From the NCBI RefSeq assembly GCF_018919175.1, contig NZ_JAHLQL010000001.1:806001-870000 (forward strand): a stretch of DNA of 64,000 nucleotides. Reading direction: 5' to 3'. Positions 45,390-56,053 of the stretch are shown piece by piece; the stretch's first letter is position 1; each line of letters begins with the position of its first letter. The DNA is from Clostridium simiarum. Its GTDB lineage: Bacteria > Bacillota > Clostridia > Clostridiales > Clostridiaceae. A program made the position numbers and the translations under genes. The notes below the pieces were generated by a model. That model was not told the DNA's origin, did not search any database, and saw nothing but the letters and a program-made list of their open reading frames with translations.

Positions 45390-46615
45390 TACTTCTCCTC
45401 CTTGCTTTTAATAAGTATATCCTTTGGCTTTAATATGGTCTCTGTAGAAAATCTAAATATCATCTGTGCTCTTGGTGCTGATTCTATACTGTTACCTGCT
45501 GCATCCTTCATATTATCTAAAATAACAGTGATCTCTTCTCCTTCTGGTCTTAATACCTCTACTGAATCTCCTTGTAGAACTTTATTTCTTTGTTCTACAG
45601 TGGCTATATGATTTACAGCATCATATTCTATCACTGTACCTACTATATCGTAATCTCTTATGTAAGAAGAACTTTCATAAATCTGCTTATTAGTTTCCCC
45701 AAAGTAAAATCCTGTATGATATTGTCTATGACTTACTTTCATTAATGTTTCAAGCCACTTAGGATTAAACTTATAATTTTTAGGATCATCAAAATAAGAA
45801 TCTAAAGCTTGCCTATATGCTTTAACTACTGCTGCCACATAATAAGAGCTCTTCATTCTACCTTCAATTTTTAAGGAGCATATTCCGCTATTAACTAGTT
45901 CTGGTATGTACTCAATCATACATAAATCCTTAGAATTCATTATGTAGCTTCCCTTATCATCTTCTATAACTTGGAAGTATTCTCCTGGTCTTTTTTCTTC
46001 CATAAGATAATACTTATATCTACAAGGCTGAGCACAAGCACCTCTATTAGCATCTCTCCCTGTCATATAATTTGATAGAAGACATCTTCCAGAGTAAGAC
46101 ATACACATGGAACCATGTACAAAAGCTTCTAACTCACAAGTTTCAGGAAGATTACTTCTAATTTCTTTAATTTCATTTAAAGATAACTCTCTTGCAAGAA
46201 CAATTCTTTTTACACCTATATTATGCCAAAATATAGCTGATTTCCAGTTTACATTATTAGCCTGAGTACTTAAATGTATCTCCAAATTAGGTGCTACTTC
46301 TTTTGCTGTCATCATAATTCCTGGATCCGATACTAGTATAGCATCCACTTCTAAACTTTCTAATTCTTTAAGATAATTTTCAAGTCCTACAATATCAGCA
46401 TTATGAGGAAAAACATTTAATGTAACATATACCTTTCTTCCTCTATCATGAGCATACTTAACTCCAGTTTTTATATCCTCTGTAGTAAAGTTGTCCGCAA
46501 ATGCTCTAAGATTTAGTTTGCTTCCACCTAGATAAACTGCATCAGCGCCAAAGTCTATAGCGGTAATAAGTTTCTCAAGGTTGCCTGCTGGGGCTAATAT
46601 TTCAGGTTTTTTCAT
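45389..46615 (-). CDS. U32-family protein, probable tRNA U34 hydroxylation factor (TrhP-like)
   Basis: 408 residues. The family core is [23 protein letters not shown], followed by [14 protein letters not shown], with four conserved cysteines that may hold an iron-sulfur cluster. Once called collagenase-like peptidases, members next to a TrmR-type methyltransferase are linked to prephenate-dependent 5-hydroxyuridine at tRNA position 34. The gene overlaps both neighbours by one base. The Bacillus operon has two U32 genes and this one has a single copy. Confidence 0.88.
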   Translation of the reverse strand: MKKPEILAPAGNLEKLITAIDFGADAVYLGGSKLNLRAFADNFTTEDIKTGVKYAHDRGRKVYVTLNVFPHNADIVGLENYLKELESLEVDAILVSDPGIMMTAKEVAPNLEIHLSTQANNVNWKSAIFWHNIGVKRIVLARELSLNEIKEIRSNLPETCELEAFVHGSMCMSYSGRCLLSNYMTGRDANRGACAQPCRYKYYLMEEKRPGEYFQVIEDDKGSYIMNSKDLCMIEYIPELVNSGICSLKIEGRMKSSYYVAAVVKAYRQALDSYFDDPKNYKFNPKWLETLMKVSHRQYHTGFYFGETNKQIYESSSYIRDYDIVGTVIEYDAVNHIATVEQRNKVLQGDSVEVLRPEGEEITVILDNMKDAAGNSIESAPRAQMIFRFSTETILKPKDILIKSKEEK

Positions 46616-47265
46616 TACACCTTCCTCCTTTTAGTAACAGCAATACCATCCCCCATAGGTATTACAGAGGTAATAAGATCTTTATCCTCAGAAACCATTT
46701 GAAGGTATGTTCTCATCCTTTTCACGATAGTTATCTTTCTTCTTTTCACTAAATCCTGAGAGGCAACCATACCTCTAAAAAGCACATTATCAGCGATTAT
46801 TATTCCGTCTTCATGAAGTAACCTTAAGCAATGAGGTAAAAAATGATTATAATGTCCTTTTCCTGCATCCATAAATATCATATCAAATTTTCCTTCCATA
46901 GCTTCAAGTACTTCTAAACAGTCTCCCTGTAATATGTTTATATGATTTTGAAATCCCAATTTATCTATATTCTCATTAGCCCTCTTTACCATATCTTCAT
47001 CTCTTTCAATGGTTAGAATTTGGCTATTTTTATCTGACGCTAGACTCATCAAAATAGAAGAATATCCAATAGCAGTACCTAGCTCTAATATACGCTTAGG
47101 TTTAGTAATACTCACCATTAACTCCAAAAATCTACCTGTTTCTTTTTGGATTATTGGTACTCCATTTTCTACTGCATATTCTTCTAGATCTTTCAGTATC
47201 CCTTGGTGGTCAGGTATAAGCTCTCTTAAATACTCTTCCATGTAATCAAAAGTTACACCACCCAT
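46615..47265 (-). CDS. trmR: SAM-dependent O-methyltransferase, TrmR-like
   Basis: 216 residues of the class I O-methyltransferase-3 family. The SAM site is ILELGTAIGYSSILM (motif I), with IERDEDMVKRA and MIFMDAGKGHYNHFL later. In Bacillus the equivalent YrrM methylates 5-hydroxyuridine of tRNA to 5-methoxyuridine. The tight one-base overlap with the U32 gene supports the same pairing here. GGAGG precedes the ATG. Confidence 0.85.
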   Translation of the reverse strand: MGGVTFDYMEEYLRELIPDHQGILKDLEEYAVENGVPIIQKETGRFLELMVSITKPKRILELGTAIGYSSILMSLASDKNSQILTIERDEDMVKRANENIDKLGFQNHINILQGDCLEVLEAMEGKFDMIFMDAGKGHYNHFLPHCLRLLHEDGIIIADNVLFRGMVASQDLVKRRKITIVKRMRTYLQMVSEDKDLITSVIPMGDGIAVTKRRKV

Positions 47266-47296
47266 TTTATCCTCCTAAACAAATTATTTTAAATAA

Positions 47297-49126
47297 TTAT
47301 TGAGCCTTACTCCTATTTGTAAGTCTCTTTCTTTCGTTACTGTCTAAAATTCTCTTTCTCATTCTAATATTCTTTGGTGTCACTTCAACTAGTTCATCAC
47401 TAGTTATAAATTCTAAACATTGCTCAAGAGACATTGGTTTTACAGGTGTTAATCTTAAGGCTTCATCTGAACCTGAAGATCTAGTATTTGAAAGATGCTT
47501 TTTCTTACATACATTTACTTCGATATCTTCTGCTCTTGAACATTCTCCTGCTATCATACCATGGTAAACAGCAGTACCAGGTCCTATAAATAGATTTCCT
47601 CTTTCTTGTGCATTGTATAATCCATAAGTTATTGCATCTCCGTCTTCAAATACCACTAGAGAGCCTCTTGTTCTTTCTGGTATATCTCCTTTATATGTCT
47701 CATATCCTTCAAAAATATGATTCATTATTCCATTTCCTTTAGTATCTGTCATAAATTCATTTCTAAAGCCTATTAATCCCCTAGCAGGAACTAAAAATTC
47801 TAATCTTACATAACCATTTACTGCAGAAGTCATGTTAACCATCTCTGCTTTTCTTGGTCCTAACTTTTCCATAACCACACCCATAAATTCTTCAGGCACA
47901 TCTATGGTTAATCTTTCTATAGGTTCAACTTTCTTTCCATTCTCCTCCCTAAATATAACGGAAGGTTTTGAAACTTGGAACTCATATCCTTCTCTTCTCA
48001 TAGTTTCAATAAGTATGGATAAATGAAGTTCTCCTCTTCCACTAACTTTAAAGCAATCTGGAGATAACTCTTCTATTTTCATGCTTACATTTGTTTCTAA
48101 TTCCTTTAAGAATCTATCTCTCAAATGTCTTGAAGTAACATAGTCTCCCTCTTTTCCTGCAAAAGGTGAGTCATTTACCATAAAGTTCATACTTATAGTT
48201 GGCTCATCTATATCTACAAAAGGAAGAGCTTCTGGTGAAGTAGAATCTGCTATGGTGTCACCTATGTTAACAGCATCTATTCCACTTATAGCAACAATAT
48301 CTCCTAATTTAGCTTCTTCAACATCTTGTCTTTTTAGACCTTCGTACACATAAAGATTAGATATCTTAGCATTTTTTATGCTACCATCCTTTGACATCAA
48401 AGCAACTGTTTGATTTTTTCTTATGTTACCTCTTTGAACTTTTCCTATAGCAATTCTACCTACATACTCGTTAGAATCTATAGTAGTTATAAGTAATTGA
48501 AGTGGTTTGTCTATATATCCTTCTGGTGCCTTTACTCTTTTGATTACCATATCAAATAAAGGTGCCATATTCATATTTCCATCTTCAGGATCTAACCTAG
48601 CATAATTAGATTTAGCAGAGCAATAAATTATAGGGAAATCTAACTGTTCATCACTAGCTCCAAGCTCAACAAAAAGATCAAAAACTTCATCAATAACCTC
48701 AACAGGTCTTGCATCTGGTTTATCTATTTTATTTATTACAACTATAGGATTTAATCCTAGTTCTAAAGCTTTTTTAAGAACAAATTTTGTTTGTGGCATA
48801 GGTCCTTCGTAAGAATCCACTACTAAAAGTACGCTATCTACCATTTTAAGAACTCTCTCAACCTCTCCACCAAAATCAGCATGTCCTGGAGTGTCTACTA
48901 TATTTATTTTAACCCCATTATAGGTAACTGCTGTATTTTTTGATAATATAGTTATGCCTCTTTCCTTTTCTAAGTCATTAGAGTCCATAACTCTCTCTTC
49001 TACTCTCTCATTTACTCTAAATACATTGCTTTGCTTTAGCATAGCATCTACAAGAGTAGTCTTACCATGATCGACGTGGGCAATAATAGCCACGTTTCTA
49101 ATATCACTTCTTATAAATAAACTCAT
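47297..49126 (-). CDS. typA: Ribosome-associated GTPase TypA/BipA
   Basis: 609 residues. The EF-Tu-type GTPase domain begins [21 protein letters not shown], with [16 protein letters not shown] (G3) and [10 protein letters not shown] (G4). EF-G-like domains III and V and the BipA-specific C-terminal domain follow ([22 protein letters not shown]). It is a translation/ribosome-assembly factor important under stress or cold. It is preceded by the rnj terminator, so it should have its own promoter, which I could not pinpoint. Confidence 0.97.
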   Translation of the reverse strand: MSLFIRSDIRNVAIIAHVDHGKTTLVDAMLKQSNVFRVNERVEERVMDSNDLEKERGITILSKNTAVTYNGVKINIVDTPGHADFGGEVERVLKMVDSVLLVVDSYEGPMPQTKFVLKKALELGLNPIVVINKIDKPDARPVEVIDEVFDLFVELGASDEQLDFPIIYCSAKSNYARLDPEDGNMNMAPLFDMVIKRVKAPEGYIDKPLQLLITTIDSNEYVGRIAIGKVQRGNIRKNQTVALMSKDGSIKNAKISNLYVYEGLKRQDVEEAKLGDIVAISGIDAVNIGDTIADSTSPEALPFVDIDEPTISMNFMVNDSPFAGKEGDYVTSRHLRDRFLKELETNVSMKIEELSPDCFKVSGRGELHLSILIETMRREGYEFQVSKPSVIFREENGKKVEPIERLTIDVPEEFMGVVMEKLGPRKAEMVNMTSAVNGYVRLEFLVPARGLIGFRNEFMTDTKGNGIMNHIFEGYETYKGDIPERTRGSLVVFEDGDAITYGLYNAQERGNLFIGPGTAVYHGMIAGECSRAEDIEVNVCKKKHLSNTRSSGSDEALRLTPVKPMSLEQCLEFITSDELVEVTPKNIRMRKRILDSNERKRLTNRSKAQ

Positions 49127-49170
49127 GTTTTAGCCTCCAAAATTTAAGATTTGATCGTTTTGTACATAAA

Positions 49171-49202
49171 ACAAAATTGGATACGTTAGTACCCAATTTT
49201 GT
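49171..49202 (-). terminator. Terminator upstream of typA
   Basis: ACAAAATTGG pairs with CCAATTTTGT, extended past one mismatch (49171-49183 with 49190-49202). TTTTATG follows on the minus strand. It probably ends the rnj or YlbF-relic transcript. Confidence 0.75.
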
Positions 49203-49297
49203 CCTTAACCATATTAATTCTAATATTATGTTTCTAAAATGTCAACTTAACTAATAAATATTAGTTATTATTCTGAAAAAATTTTTAATTCTACAGC

Positions 49298-49607
49298 TTA
49301 ATTTAATGTCTTAATTATAGCTCCTAAAATCACTACAAACCTAGATTCTACCTGCAAATGCCTAGTTACTTCTAGATTCATAGAAATTATAGAACCTAAA
49401 TTTTAAATTTTTTCTTCCATTTCAGGGGACAATTTACCTTCACTCATATACATCTTGTAAGCTTCCATTTGAAAATTTGCAAAATCATCTAGCATTTTTT
49501 TGCTGTAGCTTTGTTTTTATAAGCTTTGAGGCCTCATTAAATTTTTTCACCTCTTTTAATTTCTTCAGTTCCTTTGCTAGTTCATGAGCTTTATTGTAAA
49601 TATTCAT
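49298..49607 (-). pseudogene. YlbF-family (DUF964) gene, disrupted twice
   Basis: Read from ATG 49607 the frame gives MNIYNKAHELAKELKKLKEV, typical of the YlbF/YmcA-like family, and then KTKLQQKNAR and a stop. Removing one A from the seven-A run (49495-49501 on this strand) restores MLDDFANFQMEAYKMYMS. A second lesion, stop codon TAA at 49403-49405, precedes ISMNLEVTRHLQVESRFVVIL, which matches the family's C-terminal half, to a stop at 49298. About 103 codons in all, close to the usual 110-115. One frameshift and one nonsense change indicate a decayed gene. Confidence 0.75.
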
Positions 49608-49649
49608 ATCTCTATTAAAGCATAGCTTTAACTTTTCACCTAAGTATAA

Positions 49650-51317
49650 TTATATTTCCATTATTATTGGTAGTATCATTGGCTTTCTTTTTGTTTTTTC
49701 ATATAAGAAAACTCTTAATCCTTCTTTTATAGTAGATTTCATGGTAGCCCAATCTGTTACGTGTCTTTCTTCGCAAGACTTTAGACAACTTTTTACTATT
49801 TCTCTAGCCTCGTCCATAAGATGTTCTGATTCTCTTACGTATACAAATCCTCTGGAAATTATATCTGGACCCGCAATTACAGTGCCAGTTTCTTTTTCTA
49901 TAGTAACTACTACAGTTAAAATACCATCCTGAGATAAGTGTTTTCTATCCCTTAATACAATGTTACCAACATCTCCTACTCCTAAACCATCTACAAAAAC
50001 ATTTCCTGAAGATACTGTTCCATTCTTTCTTATCATATCTCTATTAACTTCGATAACGTCACCTATTTCAGTAATTATCATTTTTTCTTTAGGAGCTCCC
50101 AACTTTGCAGCTAAATCAAAATGTTGTTTTAAATGACGGTACTCTCCATGTACAGGCATAAAAAATTTAGGTTTAACTAGTGTATACATTAGTTTTAGCT
50201 CTTCTTGACAAGCATGACCTGACACGTGCACATCAGCTAATGCCTCATATATAACCTCTGCGCCTTTTTTAAATAGTTGATTTATAACTCTAGATACTAA
50301 TTTTTCATTTCCTGGAATTGGAGTAGCCGATATGATTACCATATCTCCCTCTATAATGTTAACTTTTCTATGCTCTGATGAAGCCATTCTAGCTAAAGCA
50401 GACATTGGCTCCCCCTGGCTTCCTGTAGTTATTATAACTAACTGATTATTTGGATATTTATTAATGGAATCTATATTCACAAGAACATCTTTTTCAAAAT
50501 TAAGATATCCTAATTCAGTGGCTACAGCTACTATATTTTCCATACTTCTTCCTGAAACAGCTACTTTTCTATTATATTTTGAAGCCGCAGTAATTATTTG
50601 CTGAATTCTATGAATGTTAGATGCAAAAGTAGCAACTATTATCCTTCCCTTGGCTGATGAAAAGATATTTTCAAATGTTTCTCCTACTGTCCTTTCAGAC
50701 ATAGTGTAACCTGGTCTTTCCACATTTGTACTATCTGCTAGCATAATTAATACGCCTTTTCTGCCAAGTTCTGCAAATCTAGATAAATCTGCTACATCAT
50801 CATTTATTGGAGTATAGTCTACCTTAAAATCTCCTGTGTGCAATACTACACCTAATGGGGTATGGATAGCTATAGCCACTGCGTCTGCAATACTGTGGTT
50901 TGTTTTTATAAATTCTATGGATACACTATTTAATTTAACTATATCCCTAGGTTTTACTCTTATTAACTCTGTAGTGCTCAAAAGTCCGTGCTCTTTAAGT
51001 TTCGTTTCCACTATTCCTAGTGTAAGCTTAGTTCCATATACTGGCACATTCATCTGTTTAAGTACGTAAGGAAGAGCCCCTATATGATCCTCATGACCAT
51101 GAGTTAAAAAAATACCTTTCACCTTGTCTTTGTTTTTTAATAAATATGTCACATCAGGTATTACTATATCTATACCGAACATATCCTCATCTGGGAACTT
51201 TAAACCGCAATCAATTACTATAATGTCCTCTTTATACTCTATAACTGTCAAATTTTTCCCAATCTCATTGACACCGCCAAGAGGAATTATCCTTATTTTT
51301 TCCTTCTCTTTTTTCAC
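49650..51317 (-). CDS. rnj: Ribonuclease J
   Basis: 555 residues of the metallo-beta-lactamase/beta-CASP family. The zinc site THGHEDHIGALPYV (HxHxDH) lies near residue 75, HTGDFKVD follows, and the beta-CASP part includes HVSGHACQEELKLM. It is a 5'-to-3' exonuclease and endonuclease for mRNA turnover and rRNA maturation. The start is GTG 51317, nine bases after AGGAGG; the longer frame adds 25 basic residues without such a site. It follows fur by 28 bases. Confidence 0.95.
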   Translation of the reverse strand: MKKEKEKIRIIPLGGVNEIGKNLTVIEYKEDIIVIDCGLKFPDEDMFGIDIVIPDVTYLLKNKDKVKGIFLTHGHEDHIGALPYVLKQMNVPVYGTKLTLGIVETKLKEHGLLSTTELIRVKPRDIVKLNSVSIEFIKTNHSIADAVAIAIHTPLGVVLHTGDFKVDYTPINDDVADLSRFAELGRKGVLIMLADSTNVERPGYTMSERTVGETFENIFSSAKGRIIVATFASNIHRIQQIITAASKYNRKVAVSGRSMENIVAVATELGYLNFEKDVLVNIDSINKYPNNQLVIITTGSQGEPMSALARMASSEHRKVNIIEGDMVIISATPIPGNEKLVSRVINQLFKKGAEVIYEALADVHVSGHACQEELKLMYTLVKPKFFMPVHGEYRHLKQHFDLAAKLGAPKEKMIITEIGDVIEVNRDMIRKNGTVSSGNVFVDGLGVGDVGNIVLRDRKHLSQDGILTVVVTIEKETGTVIAGPDIISRGFVYVRESEHLMDEAREIVKSCLKSCEERHVTDWATMKSTIKEGLRVFLYEKTKRKPMILPIIMEI

Positions 51318-51345
51318 ATTAAGTTTCCTCCTTTTATGTTGAATA

Positions 51346-51813
51346 TTACAAGTCCTGGTTATTTTCTTTAGAACATTCCTCGCAGATACCAAAGAACTTA
51401 ACGCTATGATCTTTAATCCTAAACTTGTAGTTTTTCTCGATCTCTTCTTCTAAAGATTCTAATAAATCTCCTTGAACCTCTATAACCTTACCACAGTTAT
51501 TGCATATCAAATGATGATGCCTATGAGTCTCATCCTCATGTACTAACTCATATCTGCTGCATCCATCATTTAAATCTAGCTTATATATTATGCCCAACTC
51601 CTCTAATAGAACAATAGTCCTATATACTGTAGCTAAACCAATTTCAGGACATCCCTTTTTTACCTCATCATATATTTCCTCTACAGTTAAATGGCTTCCT
51701 TCATTGTTTACTATAGTATCAACTATAGCTCTTCTTTGGGGTGTGAGCTTATATCCTCTTTCTTTTAGATCTTCTTTTAATTTATTAATTTGTGTTGATG
51801 TTAAGTTTGACAT
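51346..51813 (-). CDS. Fur-family metal-responsive repressor
   Basis: 155 residues. The N-terminal winged helix is GYKLTPQRRAIVDTI, then HLTVEEIYDEVK and IGLATVYRTIVLLEE. The regulatory site HEDETHRHHHLICNNCGKV and a second CEECSKEN near the end form a structural zinc site (CxxC twice). Fur and PerR cannot be told apart by eye; the HHHLIC stretch fits either. Its position between DUF1292 and rnj suggests expression with the alaS-downstream genes. Confidence 0.88.
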   Translation of the reverse strand: MSNLTSTQINKLKEDLKERGYKLTPQRRAIVDTIVNNEGSHLTVEEIYDEVKKGCPEIGLATVYRTIVLLEELGIIYKLDLNDGCSRYELVHEDETHRHHHLICNNCGKVIEVQGDLLESLEEEIEKNYKFRIKDHSVKFFGICEECSKENNQDL

Positions 51814-51835
51814 TCTTAATACCTCATTTCAACAA

Positions 51836-52099
51836 TTAATTAAGCTGATCTTCTGAAAAAATAGCACCGTAAGCTTCAGCTATCAACTCAAATTCGTCCT
51901 CATCTTCTACAGTAACTAAAATATCATTTCCATCATCATCTTTTAATATTTTTAAGGCTATAGCCTCTGTTTCACTTTCTTCCATTGAAGCTACTATTAC
52001 ATATTCATTTTCTTCTATGTCAAATTTAGTAATTACCTCAAATTCAACCTCATTACCATCTTCATCCTTCAAAACGATTGTACTTACATCATTTTCCAT
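51836..52099 (-). CDS. DUF1292 protein (YrzB-like)
   Basis: 87 acidic residues. DUF1292 repeats are seen as LKDEDGNEVEFEVITKFDIEENEYVIVA and ILKDDDGNDILVTVEDEDEFELI. ATG 52099 is preceded by GGAGTGCAGGAA; an upstream in-frame ATG at 52153 lacks a site. The gene is conserved after ruvX in Firmicutes (ireB-ruvX-yrzB). Function unknown. Confidence 0.88.
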   Translation of the reverse strand: MENDVSTIVLKDEDGNEVEFEVITKFDIEENEYVIVASMEESETEAIALKILKDDDGNDILVTVEDEDEFELIAEAYGAIFSEDQLN

Positions 52100-52156
52100 T
52101 TCCTGCACTCCTTTTTTTATTGTAATTTTAAAAGTTGTCTCTTCCTTTGTCAATAT

Positions 52157-52570
52157 CTACTTAGAAATCCTATCCAAGTATCCTTGAAGTATATAAGTAG
52201 CTGCAACTTTATCAACTATCTTTTTTCTTTTAGCTCTTGAAAGATCTGCTTCCAACATAGCTCTCTCTGCCGCTATGGTAGTAAGCCTCTCATCCCACAT
52301 TTCTATGGGTATATTTAAAGCTTTTCCTATCTGCTTAGAAAAGCCTAATATCTTTTCGCCTTGTGGTCCAATGGTACCATTCATATTTTTAGGTAATCCC
52401 ACCACTATGGTCTCTACTTCGTATTCTTTACATATAACTCTTATTTCTTCTATATCAACATTTTTATTTTTTCTTCTAATAGTAGTAATTCCTTGGGCAG
52501 TAAAACCTAAAGGATCACTTACTGCTACTCCAATAGTTTTATCACCAACGTCTAAGCCTAATATTCGCAT
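52157..52570 (-). CDS. ruvX: Holliday-junction-resolvase-like nuclease RuvX/YqgF
   Basis: 137 residues of the RNase H-like YqgF fold. [18 protein letters not shown] carries the first catalytic Asp, [15 protein letters not shown] is in the middle and [15 protein letters not shown] holds the acidic pair. It is implicated in 16S rRNA 5' processing and possibly in junction resolution. It lies between ireB and the DUF1292 gene. GAGGAG precedes the ATG. Confidence 0.93.
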   Translation of the reverse strand: MRILGLDVGDKTIGVAVSDPLGFTAQGITTIRRKNKNVDIEEIRVICKEYEVETIVVGLPKNMNGTIGPQGEKILGFSKQIGKALNIPIEMWDERLTTIAAERAMLEADLSRAKRKKIVDKVAATYILQGYLDRISK

Positions 52571-52598
52571 AAACTGTCTCCTCTTAAAATATTAAAAT

Positions 52599-52624
52599 AA
52601 TAAGTGCCCCAAAGGGCACTTATT
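52599..52624 (-). terminator. Terminator-like hairpin at the end of ireB
   Basis: AATAAGTGCCC pairs with GGGCACTTATT over a four-base loop. A moderate U-rich stretch (ATTTTAATATTTT) follows on the minus strand. It overlaps the ireB stop and may partly insulate ruvX. Confidence 0.65.
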
Positions 52625-52892
52625 ATTTTATACTTAAATAAGCTTTTAAAACCTCTTCAAGTATTTCATCTCTCTCAAGCTTTCTTACTAAAGCCCTTGC
52701 ACCATTGTAATTTGTTATATAGGTAGGATCTCCGGAAATCAAATACCCAACTAATTGATTTACAGGATTATATCCTTTTTCCTGTAATGAATCAAAAACC
52801 TCTGTAAGGATTTTTTTAGTTAAGGCTTGCTTATCCCTACCTAAATCAAATTGCATAGTATTTTCATTATTACCCATGTTCTGCGCTGCCAT
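52623..52892 (-). CDS. ireB: IreB-family regulatory phosphoprotein (UPF0297)
   Basis: 89 residues, with the conserved [11 protein letters not shown] start and [44 protein letters not shown] body. In Enterococcus IreB is phosphorylated by the PASTA kinase IreK and lowers cephalosporin resistance. No kinase of that type is in this window; the Ser/Thr kinase at 9960 lacks PASTA domains. The start is uncertain: neither ATG 52892 nor ATG 52877 has a good ribosome-binding site, and the second fits family length better. Confidence 0.9.
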   Translation of the reverse strand: MAAQNMGNNENTMQFDLGRDKQALTKKILTEVFDSLQEKGYNPVNQLVGYLISGDPTYITNYNGARALVRKLERDEILEEVLKAYLSIK

Positions 52893-53055
52893 AAAACTTA
52901 AAGTTTAAAGCAGCTTCACCCCCTTACACATTATAAAATTAAATGTAAGAATGATATCTCTATCTATATTATTTACTTTTACATCTATGCTTATTCAAAA
53001 CTTTGATGTTTATATATATTATAAATCAAAATACCAAAATTGTACACTATATATA

Positions 53056-53116
53056 TTAGGACTTCAAAATATGTTAACCTTTCTATTCTAGACATCATTA
53101 CATATAGAAGTCCTAA
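53056..53116 (-). terminator. Hairpin after alaS
   Basis: TTAGGACTTC (53056-53065) pairs with GAAGTCCTAA (53107-53116), with inner ATATGT/ACATAT. It starts ten bases after the alaS stop. The U-tract is weak. Confidence 0.55.
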
Positions 53117-53126
53117 AAGTTTTTTA

Positions 53127-55769
53127 TTATGCTTTTATCATAGATTTTAGCGTTTCTTCTACACTAGCCAAAGCCTCTTCAACTTTTTCAGGTTTTTTAC
53201 CTCCTGCCTGCGCCATGTCCGGCCTTCCACCGCCGCCACCACCTGCTATGGTAGCAACTTCTTTAATTATCTTTCCACAGTGAACACCTTTAGATACAGC
53301 ATCCTTTGTAGCCATAGCTAATAGATTTACCTTATCCCCTACTACACTAGAGAGGACTACTACTCCATTTTCAATCTTATTTCTTATACTATCCCCTAAA
53401 TCTCTTAAAGCATCCGTATCTACATCTTTTAATTGAGCCCTTATTACTTTAATACCTAAAATATCTATTGACGAATTTAAAATTTCATCCTCTGCACCTT
53501 GTACAAGCTTTGATTTTAATTCAGATATTTCTCTATCCTTCTCTTTTAATTCTTGTACACTATTATGCAGTCTATTTATTAAATCTTTTTCTGAACATTT
53601 TAAAATTAGAGAACTTTCTTTTATTAAGGATTCTTTTTCTTCTACATAATGTATAGCATTAAATCCAGTAACAGCTTCTATTCTTCTTATGCCTGCAGCA
53701 ACCCCTGATTCAGATAATATCTTAAATAGTCCTATCTGCCCTGAATTTCTAACGTGAGTTCCCCCACATAGTTCTCTACTAAAATCTCCTACAGATACTA
53801 CTCTAACATTTTCTTTGTATTTATCATCAAATAAAGCTATAGCACCACTACTCTTGGCTTCTTCTATACTCATCTCTTCTGTGTTTACATCAAAAGCTTC
53901 CATAATTTTATCATTTACAAGACTCTCTATTTCTTTTATCTCTTCTAAGGTAACCCCCTTAAAATGAGTAAAGTCAAATCTTAATCTATCCCCATCAACA
54001 TAAGATCCAGACTGGCTAACGTGCTCTCCTAGAACTTCTCTTAATGCCTCGTGTAATAAATGAGTTGCTGTATGGTTCTTACATATAGCAGCTCTTCTTT
54101 TCCCATCTACTGTTAAAGTCACTTCTTCATTTATAGATAACTCTCCATAAGTTATATTAACAAAATGAATTATTTTTCCTGAGATATTTTTCTTGCAATC
54201 GTAAACCTCAGCCTTAAATCCATCTTTTTCAATAATACCTTTATCTCCAACCTGGCCTCCCATTTCAGCATAAAAAGGAGTATTCTCTACTACGATGATT
54301 CCCTTTTCTCCCGCCTTTAATGTAGAAACAAATTCATCATCTTTTATAAGACAAGATACCTTTGAGGAAAAACTTATATTTTTATAACCTACAAACTTAG
54401 AGTTTAAATCTGTATCTATTTTATTCAATATATTACTGTCATTTCCCATATAGTTGCTCTCGCCTCTAGCTTCTCTTGCTCTTTTTCTTTGAAGTTCCAT
54501 TTCTTTATTAAAACCTTCTGTATCTACTACAAGTCCTTTTTCATTTAATATTTCCTCAGTTAATTCTAGTGGAAATCCGTAAGTATCATAAAGTTTAAAA
54601 GCCTTATCTCCTGCTAGTATTGATTTATCTTGCTCTTCTATTTCTTCTATATATCCTTTTAAAATGTCTATACCTGAATCTATGGTTTCATTAAATCGTT
54701 CTTCTTCTAAAAGAATAACCTTATTTATATAATCCTTCTTCTCTACTAATTCTTTATATGCATTACCATAATTAGCCATTACTTTTTCAACTATATCATT
54801 AATGAAGGTTCTTTTTATACCTAAAAGTCTTCCATGTCTTGCAGCTCTTCTAAGAAGTCTTCTTAAAACATATCCTCTTCCTTCATTAGAAGGTAATACA
54901 CCATCAGCAATTAAAAAAGAAACACTTTTGGCATGGTCTGCTATTATTCTTAAAGAAACATCTGTTTTTTCATCTTTTCCATAGGAAACATCTGCTATTC
55001 TAGCAGTCTCATCTAATATATCCTTTATAGTGTCAACTTCAAATATATTCTTTGTTCCTTGCATAATAGTGGCAATTCTCTCAAGACCCATACCTGTATC
55101 AATATTAGGATGTTCTAATCTATTGTATACTCCATTTTCATCCTTATCAAATTGAGTAAACACAAGATTCCAAAACTCAACTACTCTATCACTTTCAGAA
55201 GCTTTAATAAAATCTTCAGCAGTTTTTATTTCACCTTCTCCTCTGTCAAAGTGTATTTCTGAACATGGACCACATGGACCTTGACCTATTTCCCAAAAGT
55301 TATCTTCTTTACCTAATCTAAATATTCTGCTTGGATCTACATCGGTTTTATTTACCCATATATCAAAAGCTTCATCATCTTCTAAATAAATAGTAACATA
55401 TAGCTTATCTTTCGGTATGTCTAAAACCTTAGTTACAAACTCCCATGACCAAGGTATTATCTCCCCTTTAAAATAATCTCCAAAAGAAAAGTTTCCAAGC
55501 ATCTCAAAAAAAGTAGCGTGTCTTGAAGTCTTTCCTACATTATCAATATCTCCTGTTCTAATGCATTTTTGACAGGTAGTTATTCTTTTGCTAGGTGGAG
55601 TTTTTAATCCTGTAAAGTACGGTTTCAATGGAGCCATGCCTGCATTTATAAGTAATAAACTTTTATCTTCCTTTGGAACTAAAGGAAAGCTTTCTAACCT
55701 TAAATGATTTTTACTTTCAAAAAATTTTAAATAAGATTCTCTTAATTCATTTAAACCCATGTATTTCAT
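53127..55769 (-). CDS. alaS: Alanyl-tRNA synthetase
   Basis: 880 residues. The class II core is [17 protein letters not shown], then [11 protein letters not shown] and [15 protein letters not shown]. The editing domain has the zinc motif [12 protein letters not shown] and CGGTHV. The C-terminal Gly-rich C-Ala part is [15 protein letters not shown]. It charges tRNA-Ala and clears Ser/Gly errors. ATG 55769 follows AGGAGG with seven-base spacing; an upstream frame adds 16 residues without one. A T-box leader with a GCT specifier controls it. Confidence 0.97.
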   Translation of the reverse strand: MKYMGLNELRESYLKFFESKNHLRLESFPLVPKEDKSLLLINAGMAPLKPYFTGLKTPPSKRITTCQKCIRTGDIDNVGKTSRHATFFEMLGNFSFGDYFKGEIIPWSWEFVTKVLDIPKDKLYVTIYLEDDEAFDIWVNKTDVDPSRIFRLGKEDNFWEIGQGPCGPCSEIHFDRGEGEIKTAEDFIKASESDRVVEFWNLVFTQFDKDENGVYNRLEHPNIDTGMGLERIATIMQGTKNIFEVDTIKDILDETARIADVSYGKDEKTDVSLRIIADHAKSVSFLIADGVLPSNEGRGYVLRRLLRRAARHGRLLGIKRTFINDIVEKVMANYGNAYKELVEKKDYINKVILLEEERFNETIDSGIDILKGYIEEIEEQDKSILAGDKAFKLYDTYGFPLELTEEILNEKGLVVDTEGFNKEMELQRKRAREARGESNYMGNDSNILNKIDTDLNSKFVGYKNISFSSKVSCLIKDDEFVSTLKAGEKGIIVVENTPFYAEMGGQVGDKGIIEKDGFKAEVYDCKKNISGKIIHFVNITYGELSINEEVTLTVDGKRRAAICKNHTATHLLHEALREVLGEHVSQSGSYVDGDRLRFDFTHFKGVTLEEIKEIESLVNDKIMEAFDVNTEEMSIEEAKSSGAIALFDDKYKENVRVVSVGDFSRELCGGTHVRNSGQIGLFKILSESGVAAGIRRIEAVTGFNAIHYVEEKESLIKESSLILKCSEKDLINRLHNSVQELKEKDREISELKSKLVQGAEDEILNSSIDILGIKVIRAQLKDVDTDALRDLGDSIRNKIENGVVVLSSVVGDKVNLLAMATKDAVSKGVHCGKIIKEVATIAGGGGGGRPDMAQAGGKKPEKVEEALASVEETLKSMIKA

Positions 55770-55798
55770 ATTTTTACCTCCTATTATAAAAACAAATA

Positions 55799-55999
55799 AA
55801 AAAAACCTCCATCCCAAAAGGGACGAAAGTTGTAATTCCGCGGTACCACCCTAGTTATGTACCAAAGGTACATCTCTTTAATATTTAGCTCCAAGACAGC
55901 CTTCAGTCTAATATCTAAGAAGTTTTCACCTGCCACTTCCTCTCTAAATAGTCTATGTAGACTTACTCCTTCTTTTCACAGCTAATAATATTTCTTTAT
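55799..55999 (-). promoter_or_regulatory. T-box riboswitch leader of alaS (specifier GCT, Ala)
   Basis: Stem I signatures AGAGAGGAAGTGGC and GGTGAAAAC are present. The specifier GCT is at 55898-55900, followed by GTCTTGGAGC. The T-box is AGGGTGGTACCGCGG near 55838-55852. The terminator stem is CTTTCGTCCC/GGGATGGAGG (55806-55815 with 55820-55829), followed by TTTTTTT. Confidence 0.95.
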
Positions 56000-56005
56000 A
56001 GGCAA

Positions 56006-56034
56006 ATTATATGTTATTCTAGGATTTATGTCAA
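56006..56034 (-). promoter_or_regulatory. Consensus sigma-A promoter of the alaS leader
   Basis: TTGACA (56029-56034), 17-base spacer, TATAAT (56006-56011), a full consensus match. Predicted start is near 55999. Confidence 0.9.
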
Positions 56035-56053
56035 TATTTTAAATCCTTTATAT

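Noticed and set aside
45389..46615. Calling the U32 protein a collagenase-like protease.
   Set aside because: The operon with a TrmR-like methyltransferase and the cysteine set point to tRNA modification, and no protease active site is evident.
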